64,000 bases of DNA from Streptomyces reniochalinae (GCF_003323735.1 NZ_QOIM01000037.1:186001-250000), one strand, 5' to 3'. Counted from the stretch's first letter, positions 1-8,597 are shown. Program-made: numbers and translations. Notes: generated from the sequence alone by a model not told the origin.

Positions 1-471
1 GGCGAACAGCCACCGCCCCTCCGCGTCCACCGCGCTGAGCAGGGCGGCGGGGCCGTGACAGACAGCTCCGACGAGCTTGTCCGCCGCGTCGGCGGCTGTC
101 AGCAGACGGCCGAGATCAGCGTCCTGGTGGAGGTCCACGACCGGACCGTGACCGCCGGGAAGCACCACCGCGGCGTAGTCGTCGATGTCGGCCTCGTCCA
201 GCTTCAGCAGCGGCCCGAACTCCCGGAGCGCCTTCTGCGCGTGTGCCACGTGAGAGGCGCAGTCCGCACCGGCGACCTCGGGGTCGGCACTGTGCCGGTC
301 GAGCGGCTGTAGGACCCCGCCGGGGGAAGCGAAGTCGACCGTGTGACCGGCCTCGACGAACCTCGCGTGCGGGGCGGCCAGCTCCTCGGCCCAGTAGCCG
401 GTCGGATAGACCGAGCCGTCGGTACGCTCCCAGCCACTGGCGGCGGACATGACGATCAGAATCTTGCTCAT
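1..471 (-). CDS. DJ-1/PfpI family protein (partial, 3' end outside window)
   Basis: The first 157 codons of a class I glutamine-amidotransferase-like (DJ-1/PfpI) protein; it runs off the left edge. It starts with ATG at 471 and opens with the Rossmann-like strand SKILIVMSA. The nucleophile elbow AVCHGPAALL is intact, placing the family cysteine near residue 138. Members include chaperone-like deglycases, proteases and amidases, so the substrate cannot be named. It is divergent from the XRE-type regulator at 670 across about 200 bases, which may control it. The visible part is undamaged. Confidence 0.85.
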   Translation of the reverse strand, partial: MSKILIVMSAASGWERTDGSVYPTGYWAEELAAPHARFVEAGHTVDFASPGGVLQPLDRHSADPEVAGADCASHVAHAQKALREFGPLLKLDEADIDDYAAVVLPGGHGPVVDLHQDADLGRLLTAADAADKLVGAVCHGPAALLSAVDAEGRWLFA

Positions 472-669
472 GGGCACACGGTTCCTCTTGAGGGGACGGG
501 ACGGCCGCACGGAGAACCCGCTCGGCACCCCTCCACCCTGTGCCGCGCCCAGCGCCGGCGGGGGCGCATACCACGCCCTGCGCAACCGTGGACGGCCGAA
601 CCCAGGACGGCCGGACCCAGGACGCACAGGGACGGCCACGAGCCGGCACCGTCCCCGACACTGGAGGGT

Positions 670-1533
670 GTGGCAGACAAGAACCATGAACTCGCCGATT
701 TCCTGAAACGGGCCCGGGGCCAGAGCGACCCGTCCAGGTCCGGCCTGCCCTCGGACAGCCGCGTCCGTCGCGTCCCTGGCCTGCGCAGGGAAGAGGTGGC
801 ACGCCTGGCCGGAGTCTCGACCGACTACTACACCCGCCTCGAACAGGGCAGGAACATCACGCCCTCACCGGCCGTGATCGAGGCGATCGGCCGCGCCCTC
901 GCCCTCGACGAGGCAGGCAGGGCCCACCTGCGTGACCTCCTCGGCGTGGCCGCTGCCCCGGCCCGCCGGCGCCCAGGACGCGTCCAGCGCGTACGCCACG
1001 GCCTCCACCAGCTCCTCGACGCCCTCGACGGCGAGCCGGCCCTCGTCCTCGGCCGCCGTACCGACATCCTCGCCGCCAACCGCATGGCGCGCGCCCTGTT
1101 CGCCGACTTCGAACAGCTGCCGCACCGGGAGCGCAACTACGCGCGCTGGATGTTCCTCGACGACGACGCCCGCGCGCTGTTCACGGACTGGGAGGACCAG
1201 GCGCGCGCCGCGGTGGAGAGTCTGCGTCTCGACGCAGGCCGCGACCCCGAAGACCAGGCCACCGCCGCCCTCATCGCCGACCTGCGCGCACGCAGCCACG
1301 CGTTCGACACCTGGTGGGAGCAGCACCGCGTCCATCAACGCACCCACGGTTCCAAACGCCTGTGCCACCCCCTCGTCGGCGACCTCACCGTCGAGTACGA
1401 GACCCTCACCCTCCCCGGAGACCCCGACACGACCCTGTACGTCTACACCGCCGAACCCGGCTCCCCCTCGAAACGCGCCCTCGGCCTCCTCGCAAGCTGG
1501 ACCTCTCCCCGAACCGCCACCCACTCGCCCTGA
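670..1533 (+). CDS. XRE-family transcriptional regulator with MmyB-like ligand-binding domain
   Basis: A cytoplasmic DNA-binding regulator of 287 residues. The N-terminal helix-turn-helix spans about residues 10-75, with the family signature VPGLRREEVARLAGVS followed by TDYYTRLEQGR. The rest matches the MmyB-like domain (Trp/His/Tyr-rich, ending in LTLPGDPDTTLYVYTAEPGSPS), thought to bind a small ligand or fatty acid. I chose GTG at 670 because the protein then begins ADKNHELADFL as in relatives; the Shine-Dalgarno-like GGAGG (663-667) is unusually close. The open frame continues upstream to 343 but that part looks non-coding. It is divergent from the PfpI gene, a frequent arrangement for a regulator and its target (inference). 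Confidence 0.85.
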   Translation: MADKNHELADFLKRARGQSDPSRSGLPSDSRVRRVPGLRREEVARLAGVSTDYYTRLEQGRNITPSPAVIEAIGRALALDEAGRAHLRDLLGVAAAPARRRPGRVQRVRHGLHQLLDALDGEPALVLGRRTDILAANRMARALFADFEQLPHRERNYARWMFLDDDARALFTDWEDQARAAVESLRLDAGRDPEDQATAALIADLRARSHAFDTWWEQHRVHQRTHGSKRLCHPLVGDLTVEYETLTLPGDPDTTLYVYTAEPGSPSKRALGLLASWTSPRTATHSP

Positions 1534-1599
1534 GCGGCCCCGAGACCACCACCCGCGCTCGCCCACGCGCCCCCCGGGGCTCCTGTCCGGATGAGTGGA

Positions 1600-2436
1600 T
1601 CAGCGCAGTCCGGCGAAGAGATCTTTCTCGGGTACCGCCGCGCCGGTGGCGCCCCGGACCCGTAGGAAGGTCTCCATACCCATGAACTCGCCGAACCTCT
1701 CCTTGCCCATCCTGAGGAAGAAGATGTTCTCGCCCTGACTGGCGTGCGCGGCCAGCGCGTCGAACTTCTGGCCGCTGAACGCGGTGGTGTCCACCCACGT
1801 GGTGATCTCATCGTCGGGGAGGCCGAGCTCGGCCATCGCGGCAGCCTCGGCAGGATCCGGCTCCGGCATGTCCGGATCGAACTCGCGCGCGATCTCGCCG
1901 AACCGCCGCATCCCCGAGCGGGGCATCGTGGTCCAGTACACCTTCGGTGTCAGCCCGGTCCTCTCCAGCGCCGCCATCGTGATGCGGTGGGCCTGGATGT
2001 GGTCGGGATGGCCGTAGAAGCCGTTCTCGTCGTAGGTGACGACCACGTCGGGCCGGTAGTGCAGCATGAGTTCCGCGAGTCGGGCCGCGCCTTCCTCCAC
2101 GGGGGTCTGCCAGAAGGATCCGGGGGCGTCGTTGCTCGGCCAGCCCGTCATCCCGGAGTCGGCGTAGTCCAGCATCTCCAGATCGCTGACCTTGAGGACG
2201 TCGCAGCTCGCCGTGAGTTCTTGACGGCGCATCAGTGCGACGGCGGCGGGGTCGTGCCCGGGATCGCCCGGCTTCACACCCCCCGGGCCGTCACCGCAGC
2301 CGCCGTCGGTGCACGTCACGAGCACCGTGCGGATGCCTTCCGCCGCGTACCGGGCGAGGACTCCTCCGGTCGAGGTGGCCTCGTCGTCGGGGTGGGCGTG
2401 TACGGCCATGAGCGTCAAGGGCCGGTCGGTCTTCAA
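1600..2436 (-). CDS. PIG-L/LmbE family deacetylase
   Basis: A 278-residue zinc-dependent N-deacetylase of the PIG-L/LmbE superfamily, which includes MshB and Mca of mycothiol metabolism. The metal-binding motif AHPDDE lies near residues 14-19 and the second motif HPDH near 150. The length is typical. The start is a TTG at 2436 (protein MKTDRPLTLMAVHAHPDDE), supported by AGGAGG five bases upstream; no better ATG or GTG fits. It converges with the XRE regulator (stop 1533). I cannot tell Mca, MshB or a sugar/antibiotic deacetylase apart by eye; the GGCGDGPGG loop differs from the canonical MshB/Mca sequences I remember. Confidence 0.85.
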   Translation of the reverse strand: MKTDRPLTLMAVHAHPDDEATSTGGVLARYAAEGIRTVLVTCTDGGCGDGPGGVKPGDPGHDPAAVALMRRQELTASCDVLKVSDLEMLDYADSGMTGWPSNDAPGSFWQTPVEEGAARLAELMLHYRPDVVVTYDENGFYGHPDHIQAHRITMAALERTGLTPKVYWTTMPRSGMRRFGEIAREFDPDMPEPDPAEAAAMAELGLPDDEITTWVDTTAFSGQKFDALAAHASQGENIFFLRMGKERFGEFMGMETFLRVRGATGAAVPEKDLFAGLR

Positions 2437-2778
2437 GCAGTCCTCCTGCGACGTCTTGGTTCGAGTGCGCGGCGGGCGTACCGCGAGCCCGGGACCCGGA
2501 TTCTGTCGAGGCGGACGACGTGCGGCCTCCGAGTTCCGCGCCCGAGCCGCGCCGCTCGCCCGATCGATGCAACGCTTCCGGCCGGCCCCGCTGTTCCCGG
2601 CACGGCCGCCCGCCTCTTCTCGTCGTCCCAGCCCGTGTCGCTGGGCTGCCGTCTGGGGAACGTGCCGCTTCCTCAAGCCCCGGACCCGCGGAACATGAGG
2701 GCTTCGCCCCCTCGGTCTCCGACTGGCCACCGACCGCGAGACGCGAGCACGAGACCTGAGGGTCCTGCAACCCGGGCG
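2437..2778. other. Intergenic region upstream of PIG-L gene, downstream of dnaB
   Basis: A 342-base stretch with no convincing gene. It should hold the promoter of the leftward PIG-L gene. At its right edge an 8-bp inverted repeat (AGACCTGA at 2752-2759, TCAGGTCT at 2779-2786) overlaps the dnaB stop codon and could be a weak terminator. Confidence 0.5.
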
Positions 2779-5277
2779 TCAGGTCTGCGCCATGTCCACG
2801 AAGCGGGAGTAGTGGCCCTGGAAGGCGACGGTGATGGTGGCGGTCGGGCCGTTGCGGTGCTTGGCGACGATCAGGTCGGCCTCGCCGGCGCGGGGAGACT
2901 CCTTCTCGTAGGCGTCCTCGCGGTGGAGGAGGATGACCATGTCGGCATCCTGTTCGATGGAGCCCGATTCACGCAGGTCGGAGACCATGGGTTTCTTGTC
3001 CGTGCGCTGCTCGGGGCCTCGGTTGAGCTGGGAGAGGGCGATGACCGGCACCTCCAGCTCCTTGGCCAGCAGCTTGAGGTTCCGGGACATCTCCGAGACC
3101 TCCTGCTGACGGGATTCGGGGCGGCGGGAGCCGCCCGTCTGCATCAGCTGGAGGTAGTCGATGACGATCAGCTGGAGGTCGTTGCGCTGCTTGAGCCGGC
3201 GGCACTTGGCGCGGATCTCCATCATCGACAGGTTCGGCGAGTCGTCGATGTAGAGCGGCGCGTCGGTGACGCCGGGCATCTGCCGGGCCAGCCGCGTCCA
3301 GTCCTCGTCCGTCATCGACCCGGACCGCATGTGGTGCAGGGCCACCCGCGCCTCCGCGGACAGCAGCCGCATGGCGATCTCGTTGCGCCCCATCTCCAGC
3401 GAGAAGATCACGCTGGGCATGGCGTGCTTGATGGAGCAGGCGCGGGCGAAGTCGAGAGCGAGGGTGGAGTTGTGGGTGGGGATCATGGAGCGGGTGGCCA
3501 GATACAGCCGATCCGGATTGTCCACCTGCACGCATCGGACCGGAACGCTCTCGATCTCCTGGACGTCGGTGATGAGGCGTTGCGTGAGCCCCGGGGTGCC
3601 GGAGCCCCTGCGCTCCCGGTGCACGCGCCGCTTGCGTCCCGGTCCGAACACGTCGTCGGTCGGCTCGAAGGTCACCTGGTAGGCGGTGGATGACCCGGCA
3701 GAGCCGCCCTTGCCCTGCTCGGTTCGCACAGCGCAGCGATAGCCGAGGCTGACGGCCAGTTCGCGGAACCCCTGCGCCAGCGCCTTGTGCGTGGCCGTGA
3801 ACCGCACCGATCCGGCGTTCGTGACCGTTCCGTCGGCCTCCAGCAGTCCAGCGAGCAGTTCCCTTCGCTGGGTCACCGAACCACGCAGGTACTCCTGCGG
3901 GATGTGCTTGTCGTACAGAACGCCGATGTCGCCGAGCGTGCCGAGAAGGCTCTCCTGCTCCCCCGTGCGGGCGGCGTCGGTGTTGCCGCCCCCCAGCCAC
4001 GCCCCCAGGGTGTAAGGGGGGATGGGCAGGTCACGGTGCGGGAGAGCGAGAGGGTCCGCGTTGTCCACCGTGTGGTTCCCGCGCTGGTCCCCCGTGACGC
4101 AGTGCAGCGTGGCGGCGATCTCCTTGGTCGTCCTGACCGAGGCGGAGGTGTGCTGCTCGCGGTGGCGGTCGTGCTCGGCTGCTGCCGCTTGCGCCGACTC
4201 GCGGGAAGCCCGGGTGCCGGTGAGCCACTGATGGTCCGCGTCGGCGATGACGGAAGTACCGTCGTCGAAAGTCATCCTGAAACAGGGCCGGTCCGTCATC
4301 ACGTCGGTCGCGGCCACGACACGGGTCGGCTTCCCCGCCGCGTCGATCAGGTGATCACCGGTCCTCACCTCGCCCATGGTGGTCCACCCTGTGGGCGTGG
4401 GCAGCGGGGTGTCGAGCGCGAGGGCCTTGCCCATGGCCGGGCGGGCCGCGATGACGATCATCTGGCCCGGGTGGAGGCCGTTGGTGAGGGAGTCCAGGTC
4501 GGTGAAGCCGGTGGGGACGCCGGTCATCTGGCCGCTGCGGGAGCCGATGGCCTCGATCTCGTCGAGGGCGCCCTCCATGATGTCGGCGAGGGGGAGGTAG
4601 TCCTCGGAGGTGCGCTGCTCGGTGACGGCGTAGATCTCGGCCTGGGCGCCGTTGACGATGTCGTCGACGTCGCCGTCCGCGGCATAACCCATCTGGGTGA
4701 TGCGGGTGCCGGCCTCGACGAGGCGGCGCAGCACCGCGCGTTCGCGGACGATCTCCGCGTAGTAGAGCGCGTTGGCCGCGGTGGGCACCGCCTGGACGAG
4801 CGACTGGACGTAGCCGGGGCCGCCGACGCGGCCGATCTCGCCGCGGCGGGTCAGCTCGGCGGTGACGGTGATGGGGTCGGCGGGCTCGCCCTTGGCGTAG
4901 AGGTCGAGGACGGCCTGGTAGACCGTCTCGTGCGCGGGCCGGTAGAAGTCCGGGCCCTTGAGGGTCTCGACGACGTCGGCGATGGCGTCCTTGGACAGCA
5001 GCATGCCGCCGAGTACGGACTTCTCCGCCTCCAGATCCTGCGGGGGCACCCGCTCGAAGCCGCCGGGTGGGCCTTCGGGGCCGCGCTCGTGCTGCTCGGG
5101 CAGGCCGCCTGACCGCTCGTCACCGCCGCGGCCCCCGCGGGGACCTCGGGAGCCGTTGCCGCCCGCGTATCCGTACCCGTCGCCGCCTCGGCCGCCCGAC
5201 CGGGCGACGGGGAAGCCCTCCTCGGCCGCGAGGTCGGCGGCCCAGGGGTCCTCCACCTGTTCGGGTTGCTGCGTCAC
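2779..5277 (-). CDS. dnaB: Replicative DNA helicase DnaB containing an in-frame intein
   Basis: The hexameric fork helicase, an 832-residue precursor that would give a 513-residue helicase after splicing. Residues 1-65 are a Gly/Arg-rich leader. The DnaB N-terminal domain (LEAEKSVLGGMLLS onward) spans about 73-175. The RecA-like ATPase follows, with Walker A ARPAMGK ending at Lys284 and resuming at Ser604, Walker B LIVIDYLQL and the SQLNRGPEQR region. The interruption at GK/S is an intein of 319 residues, annotated separately. The start is GTG at 5277 behind GAGGAGG. Because the insertion destroys the Walker A loop, ATPase activity requires splicing. The gene stands apart from the rpsF-ssb-rpsR-rplI operon. 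Confidence 0.97.
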   Translation of the reverse strand: MTQQPEQVEDPWAADLAAEEGFPVARSGGRGGDGYGYAGGNGSRGPRGGRGGDERSGGLPEQHERGPEGPPGGFERVPPQDLEAEKSVLGGMLLSKDAIADVVETLKGPDFYRPAHETVYQAVLDLYAKGEPADPITVTAELTRRGEIGRVGGPGYVQSLVQAVPTAANALYYAEIVRERAVLRRLVEAGTRITQMGYAADGDVDDIVNGAQAEIYAVTEQRTSEDYLPLADIMEGALDEIEAIGSRSGQMTGVPTGFTDLDSLTNGLHPGQMIVIAARPAMGKALALDTPLPTPTGWTTMGEVRTGDHLIDAAGKPTRVVAATDVMTDRPCFRMTFDDGTSVIADADHQWLTGTRASRESAQAAAAEHDRHREQHTSASVRTTKEIAATLHCVTGDQRGNHTVDNADPLALPHRDLPIPPYTLGAWLGGGNTDAARTGEQESLLGTLGDIGVLYDKHIPQEYLRGSVTQRRELLAGLLEADGTVTNAGSVRFTATHKALAQGFRELAVSLGYRCAVRTEQGKGGSAGSSTAYQVTFEPTDDVFGPGRKRRVHRERRGSGTPGLTQRLITDVQEIESVPVRCVQVDNPDRLYLATRSMIPTHNSTLALDFARACSIKHAMPSVIFSLEMGRNEIAMRLLSAEARVALHHMRSGSMTDEDWTRLARQMPGVTDAPLYIDDSPNLSMMEIRAKCRRLKQRNDLQLIVIDYLQLMQTGGSRRPESRQQEVSEMSRNLKLLAKELEVPVIALSQLNRGPEQRTDKKPMVSDLRESGSIEQDADMVILLHREDAYEKESPRAGEADLIVAKHRNGPTATITVAFQGHYSRFVDMAQT
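3469..4425 (-). mobile_element. DnaB intein (class 3 type, LAGLIDADG-bearing)
   Basis: An in-frame protein intron, precursor residues 285-603, inserted between Lys284 and Ser604 of Walker A. It begins with Ala (ALALDTPLPTPTGW) rather than the usual Cys or Ser and ends MIPTHN followed by extein Ser. The class 3 WCT triplet is visible: Trp67 (block B, ADADHQW), Cys298 (block F, VPVRCVQVD) and Thr317 (block G, PTHN), numbered within the intein. The block F cysteine would act as the first nucleophile. A central LAGLIDADG region is present: block E LLAGLLEADGT (190-200) looks intact, but block C LGAWLGGGNTD (140-150) has Gly where the catalytic Asp is expected. Known relatives are mycobacteriophage Bethlehem DnaB and mycobacterial DnaBi1. 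Confidence 0.93.
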
Positions 5278-5737
5278 CCGCCTCGCCTCCTCCCACGGCT
5301 CCGTCGTACGGCACAGTCTTACGGCACAGCACTGACAAAAGGCTGGCAGTCGAAGCGCCTCATCCCGGGTTACGGCACGTCGGTCGGCCGGTGAAGAAAC
5401 GGGGAACGGCGGGCGCGCGCTGGTACACCGTAGGCGGCCCGCGCGGTTCAGCCAATCACCTTATCCACAGGGTGGTGTGGACAGTCGGGGCCAAGCTGTG
5501 GAGAAGTCGCCGAAAGCTGTGCACGAGTCGGGGGACAGCGCTGTGGATTACTCGTACGATCCCTCCAGGCTTCCCGTATGACCTGCGGTTTTGCCGTCCA
5601 CCGGCTGTGCGGGGAAAAAACTTCACCCCTCCGCGCGCAGGAGTGTCACCGAGGGTGCACAAGCCTGTCCTGTACACCACCCGGTAAGCGGCAGTAGCCC
5701 CTTGCACTCATTACCTGTGGATGTTTGGATCGAACCC
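5278..5737. other. Intergenic region between dnaB and MATE gene
   Basis: A 460-base region between divergent genes, with no gene seen. It holds both promoters and a compact group of DnaA-box-like nonamers at 5461-5550 (separate entry). Confidence 0.6.
5461..5550. promoter_or_regulatory. DnaA-box cluster outside oriC (left)
   Basis: It contains TTATCCACA at 5461-5469 (perfect E. coli-type box) and, on the other strand, CTGTCCACA (5476-5484), TTCTCCACA (5497-5505) and TAATCCACA (5542-5550). TGTGGATGT at 5716 is a further relative. Four nonamers in 90 bases are well above what this GC-rich DNA should give by chance (judged by eye, not computed). The cluster could titrate DnaA or regulate dnaB. 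Confidence 0.55.
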
Positions 5738-7084
5738 ATGAGCCCCGCTTCCCCGACCACGCGCACCGACGTGCGACGCCACGACCGTGAGATCATCGCG
5801 CTCGCCCTCCCCGCCTTCGGCGCGCTCGTCGCGGAGCCCCTCTTCGTCATGGTCGACAGCGCCATCGTCGGCCACCTCGGCACCCCCCAACTCGCCGGCC
5901 TCGGCGTCGCCGCGGCGCTCCTGCAAACCGGCGTCAACATCTTCGTCTTCCTCGCCTACGCCACCACGGCGGCCGTCGCCCGCCGCCTCGGCGCCGACGA
6001 CCTCCCCGCGGCGCTGCGCCAGGGCATGGACGGCATCTGGCTCGCCCTGCTGCTCGGCGCGCTGGTGATCGCCGCCGTCGTGCCCACAGCGCCCTGGCTC
6101 ATCGACGCCTTCGGCGCCTCCGCCACCGCCGCCCCCTACGGCACCACCTATCTGCGTATCAGCGCCCTCGGCATCCCCGCCATGCTCATCGTTCTCGCCG
6201 CGACGGGCGTGCTGCGCGGCCTCCAGGACACCAGGACCCCGCTGTACGTCGCCGTCGGCGGCTTCGGCGCCAACGCCGCCCTCAACGCGCTCCTGGTCTA
6301 CGGCGCAGGACTGGGCATCGCGGGCTCCGCCTGGGGCACCGTGATCGCCCAGTGGGGCATGGCCCTCGTCTACCTCACCGTGGTCGTACGCGGCGCCCGG
6401 CGGCACGGCGCCTCCCTGCGCCCCGACCTCGCCGGTATCCGCGCCAGCGGCCGCGCCGGCGTCCCCCTGCTGATCCGTACGCTCTCGCTGCGGGCCGTCC
6501 TCATGATCGCGACCGCCGTCGCGGCCCGGCTGGGTGACGCCGACATCGCCGCCCACCAGATCACCCTCACCCTGTGGTCGCTGCTGGCCTTCGCGCTGGA
6601 CGCCATCGCCATCGCGGGCCAGGCCATCATCGGCCGCTACCTCGGGGCCTCCGACGCCGACGGTGCCCGGGCCGCCTGCCGCCGCATGATCCTGTGGGGC
6701 GCCGTCTCCGGCGTGGTGCTCGGCGCGCTGGTCGCCCTCGTGCGGCCCCTGTTCATGCCGGTGTTCACGACCGACGGCGCCGTCATCGACCAGCTGACGC
6801 CTGTCCTCCTCGTCGTCGCCGTCACCCAGCCCGTCGCCGGCGTGGTCTTCGTCCTCGACGGCGTCCTCATGGGGGCCGGCGACGGCCCCTACCTGGCGGG
6901 CGCCATGCTGGTGACCCTCGCCGTCTTCGCCCCCATCGCGCTCCTCGTCCCCACTCTCGGCGGTGGCCTGACCGCGCTGTGGTGGACCGTCGCGGGCCTG
7001 ATGATGGGCACCCGCCTGGTCACCCTCGCCCTGCGCACCCGCTCGGGCCGCTGGCTGGTCACCGGCGCCGTCCGCACGCCCTGA
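5738..7084 (+). CDS. MATE family efflux transporter
   Basis: A 448-residue polytopic membrane protein of the multidrug and toxin extrusion family (DinF-like subgroup), predicted to export drugs or metabolites in exchange for Na+ or H+. About 12 hydrophobic segments are visible. The first repeat carries the family-typical VDSAIVGHLGTPQLAGLG; RGLQDTRTPLYVAVGG lies near 160-175. The start is ATG at 5738. It is transcribed away from dnaB and ends at a strong bidirectional hairpin facing rplI. The substrate cannot be inferred. Confidence 0.9.
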   Translation: MSPASPTTRTDVRRHDREIIALALPAFGALVAEPLFVMVDSAIVGHLGTPQLAGLGVAAALLQTGVNIFVFLAYATTAAVARRLGADDLPAALRQGMDGIWLALLLGALVIAAVVPTAPWLIDAFGASATAAPYGTTYLRISALGIPAMLIVLAATGVLRGLQDTRTPLYVAVGGFGANAALNALLVYGAGLGIAGSAWGTVIAQWGMALVYLTVVVRGARRHGASLRPDLAGIRASGRAGVPLLIRTLSLRAVLMIATAVAARLGDADIAAHQITLTLWSLLAFALDAIAIAGQAIIGRYLGASDADGARAACRRMILWGAVSGVVLGALVALVRPLFMPVFTTDGAVIDQLTPVLLVVAVTQPVAGVVFVLDGVLMGAGDGPYLAGAMLVTLAVFAPIALLVPTLGGGLTALWWTVAGLMMGTRLVTLALRTRSGRWLVTGAVRTP

Positions 7085-7115
7085 ACCGCCTGGGCGGAAG
7101 CACCGCGAACACGGC

Positions 7116-7149
7116 GAAAGGGCCGCACCCCAAGGGGTGCGGCCCTTTC
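7116..7149. terminator. Bidirectional hairpin terminator between MATE gene and rplI
   Basis: A perfect 16-bp inverted repeat (GAAAGGGCCGCACCCC at 7116-7131, AA, then its complement at 7134-7149). It sits between two converging genes and can terminate both. Confidence 0.85.
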
Positions 7150-7184
7150 GTGAAGAGCTGCGCTCTCGATGAGCCGGACTCTTG

Positions 7185-7631
7185 TCAGGACGCGGCGACG
7201 TCCACGTTCACCGTGGCGGCCACGTCGGCGTGCAGCCGGATGGACACCTGGTGGGCGCCGAGCGACTTGATGGGCGAGCCCACCTCGATGCGGCGCTTGT
7301 CGACGTCGGGTCCGCCCGACGTCCTGATCGCGTCGGCGATGTCGGCCGGGGTCACGGAGCCGAACAGGCGGCCCTGGTCTCCGGCGCGCACCTGCAGGCC
7401 GACGCGCAGGCCCTCGAGCCGGCCCTTGATCTCGTTGGCCTGCTCGATCGTCGCGATCTCGCGGATCTTGCGGGCGCGACGGATCTGCTCGACGTCCTTC
7501 TCGCCGCCCTTGGTCCAGCGGATGGCGTAACCGCGGGGGACGAGGTAGTTGCGGGCGTATCCGTCGCGGACCTCGACGACGTCGCCCGCGGCACCGAGAC
7601 CGGAGACCTCGTTGGTCAGGATGATCTTCAT
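7185..7631 (-). CDS. rplI: 50S ribosomal protein bL9
   Basis: The 148-residue bL9 protein, which binds 23S rRNA near the L1 stalk. The N-terminal RNA-binding lobe begins MKIILTNEVSGLGAAGDVVEVRDGYARNYL in relatives, and the same pattern is clear here. The connecting helix (RRARKIREIATIEQANEIKGRLEGL) and C-terminal domain (GRLFGSVTPADIADAI) are present. Length is normal and the start is ATG at 7631. It is the last gene of the leftward rpsF-ssb-rpsR-rplI operon, 18 bases after rpsR. Confidence 0.98.
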   Translation of the reverse strand: MKIILTNEVSGLGAAGDVVEVRDGYARNYLVPRGYAIRWTKGGEKDVEQIRRARKIREIATIEQANEIKGRLEGLRVGLQVRAGDQGRLFGSVTPADIADAIRTSGGPDVDKRRIEVGSPIKSLGAHQVSIRLHADVAATVNVDVAAS

Positions 7632-7649
7632 GATTCGGTCACCCTTTCC

Positions 7650-7886
7650 TTAGCGCGCGGTCGAGGTGTAGGGCAGCAGCGCCATCTCACGGCTGTTCTT
7701 CACAGCCGTGGCGACGTCACGCTGGTGCTGGGTGCAGTTGCCGGTGACCCGGCGGGCACGGATCTTGCCGCGGTCGGAGATGAACTTCCGCAGCAGGTTC
7801 GTGTCCTTGTAGTCGACGTAGGAGATCTTCTCCTTGCAGAACACGCAAACCTTCTTCTTCGGCTTGCGAGCAGGCGGCTTCGCCAT
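7650..7886 (-). CDS. rpsR: 30S ribosomal protein bS18 (zinc-binding C+ form)
   Basis: A 78-residue small-subunit protein that pairs with bS6 on the platform. Cys14-x-x-Cys17 and Cys51-x-x-His54 indicate the zinc-binding (C+) form. Many Streptomyces also carry a zinc-free paralogue elsewhere under Zur control, so this copy is probably the zinc-replete one (inference from family knowledge). ATG start at 7886; 21 bases after ssb and 18 before rplI. Confidence 0.97.
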   Translation of the reverse strand: MAKPPARKPKKKVCVFCKEKISYVDYKDTNLLRKFISDRGKIRARRVTGNCTQHQRDVATAVKNSREMALLPYTSTAR

Positions 7887-7907
7887 TGTCTACTCCTATG
7901 AGTTCGC

Positions 7908-8495
7908 TCAGAAGGGTGGCTCGTCCGAGTAGCCGCCACCGTTGCCGCCGGGGCCGCCGCCCCAGCCGCCGCCACCGCCCTGACCGCCGCCGGCCGGGGC
8001 GCCCGTGGCCCACGGGTCGCCCGCGGGGGCGCCGCCGCCCTGCGGACCGCCGGGTCCGCCGGAGGCACCGCCCCAGCCGCCACCCTGGCCACCGCCGCCG
8101 CCGCCGAAGCCGCCGCCCTGACCGCCGCGGCCGCTAGTCTTGGTGACCTTGGCCGTGGCGTTGCGGAGACTGGCGCCGACCTCGTCGACGTCCAGCTCGT
8201 AGACCGTGCGCTTGATGCCCTCCCGGTCCTCGTACGAGCGCTGCCTGAGGCGGCCCTGCACGACGACGCGGGTGCCCTTGGTGAGGGACTCGGCGACGTT
8301 CTCCGCCGCCTGCCGCCAGACCGAGCAGGTCAAAAAGAGGCTCTCGCCGTCCTTCCACTCGTTGGTCTGGCGGTCGAAGGTGCGGGGGGTGGACGCGACA
8401 CGGAACTTCGCGACCGCCGCACCTGAAGGGGTGAAGCGCAGCTCGGGGTCGTCGACGAGATTGCCGACGACCGTGATGACGGTCTCGCCTGCCAT
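7908..8495 (-). CDS. ssb: Single-stranded DNA-binding protein
   Basis: SSB coats single-stranded DNA at forks and recruits partners through its C-terminal tip. This 195-residue protein has an OB fold at residues 1-115 (ETVITVVGNLVDDPELRFTPSG, then SLFLTCSVWRQAAENV), a Gly/Gln-rich flexible linker at 120-188 and the acidic tip DEPPF. The position between rpsF and rpsR identifies it as the main vegetative SSB rather than the sporulation paralogue SsbB. ATG start at 8495. Confidence 0.97.
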   Translation of the reverse strand: MAGETVITVVGNLVDDPELRFTPSGAAVAKFRVASTPRTFDRQTNEWKDGESLFLTCSVWRQAAENVAESLTKGTRVVVQGRLRQRSYEDREGIKRTVYELDVDEVGASLRNATAKVTKTSGRGGQGGGFGGGGGGQGGGWGGASGGPGGPQGGGAPAGDPWATGAPAGGGQGGGGGWGGGPGGNGGGYSDEPPF

Positions 8496-8597
8496 GGGGG
8501 AACCTCTCGGCGTGCTGCTGGCTGCTGTGGTGCTGGGGTACGCGGCGGTGGTGCTGCCGCGTGGTGGAGGTGCTGCTCGGTTACTCGGGGGTCGGCC

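Noticed and set aside
1744..3693. Long open frame on the + strand opposite the PIG-L gene and dnaB (649 codons)
   Set aside because: It spans an intergenic gap and two well-identified genes on the other strand, has low-complexity composition and no family motif; long antisense frames are common in GC-rich DNA.
2779..5277. dnaB disrupted by a mobile insertion or frameshift
   Set aside because: The frame is uninterrupted and the insertion has intein start, WCT residues and a C-terminal HN before Ser.
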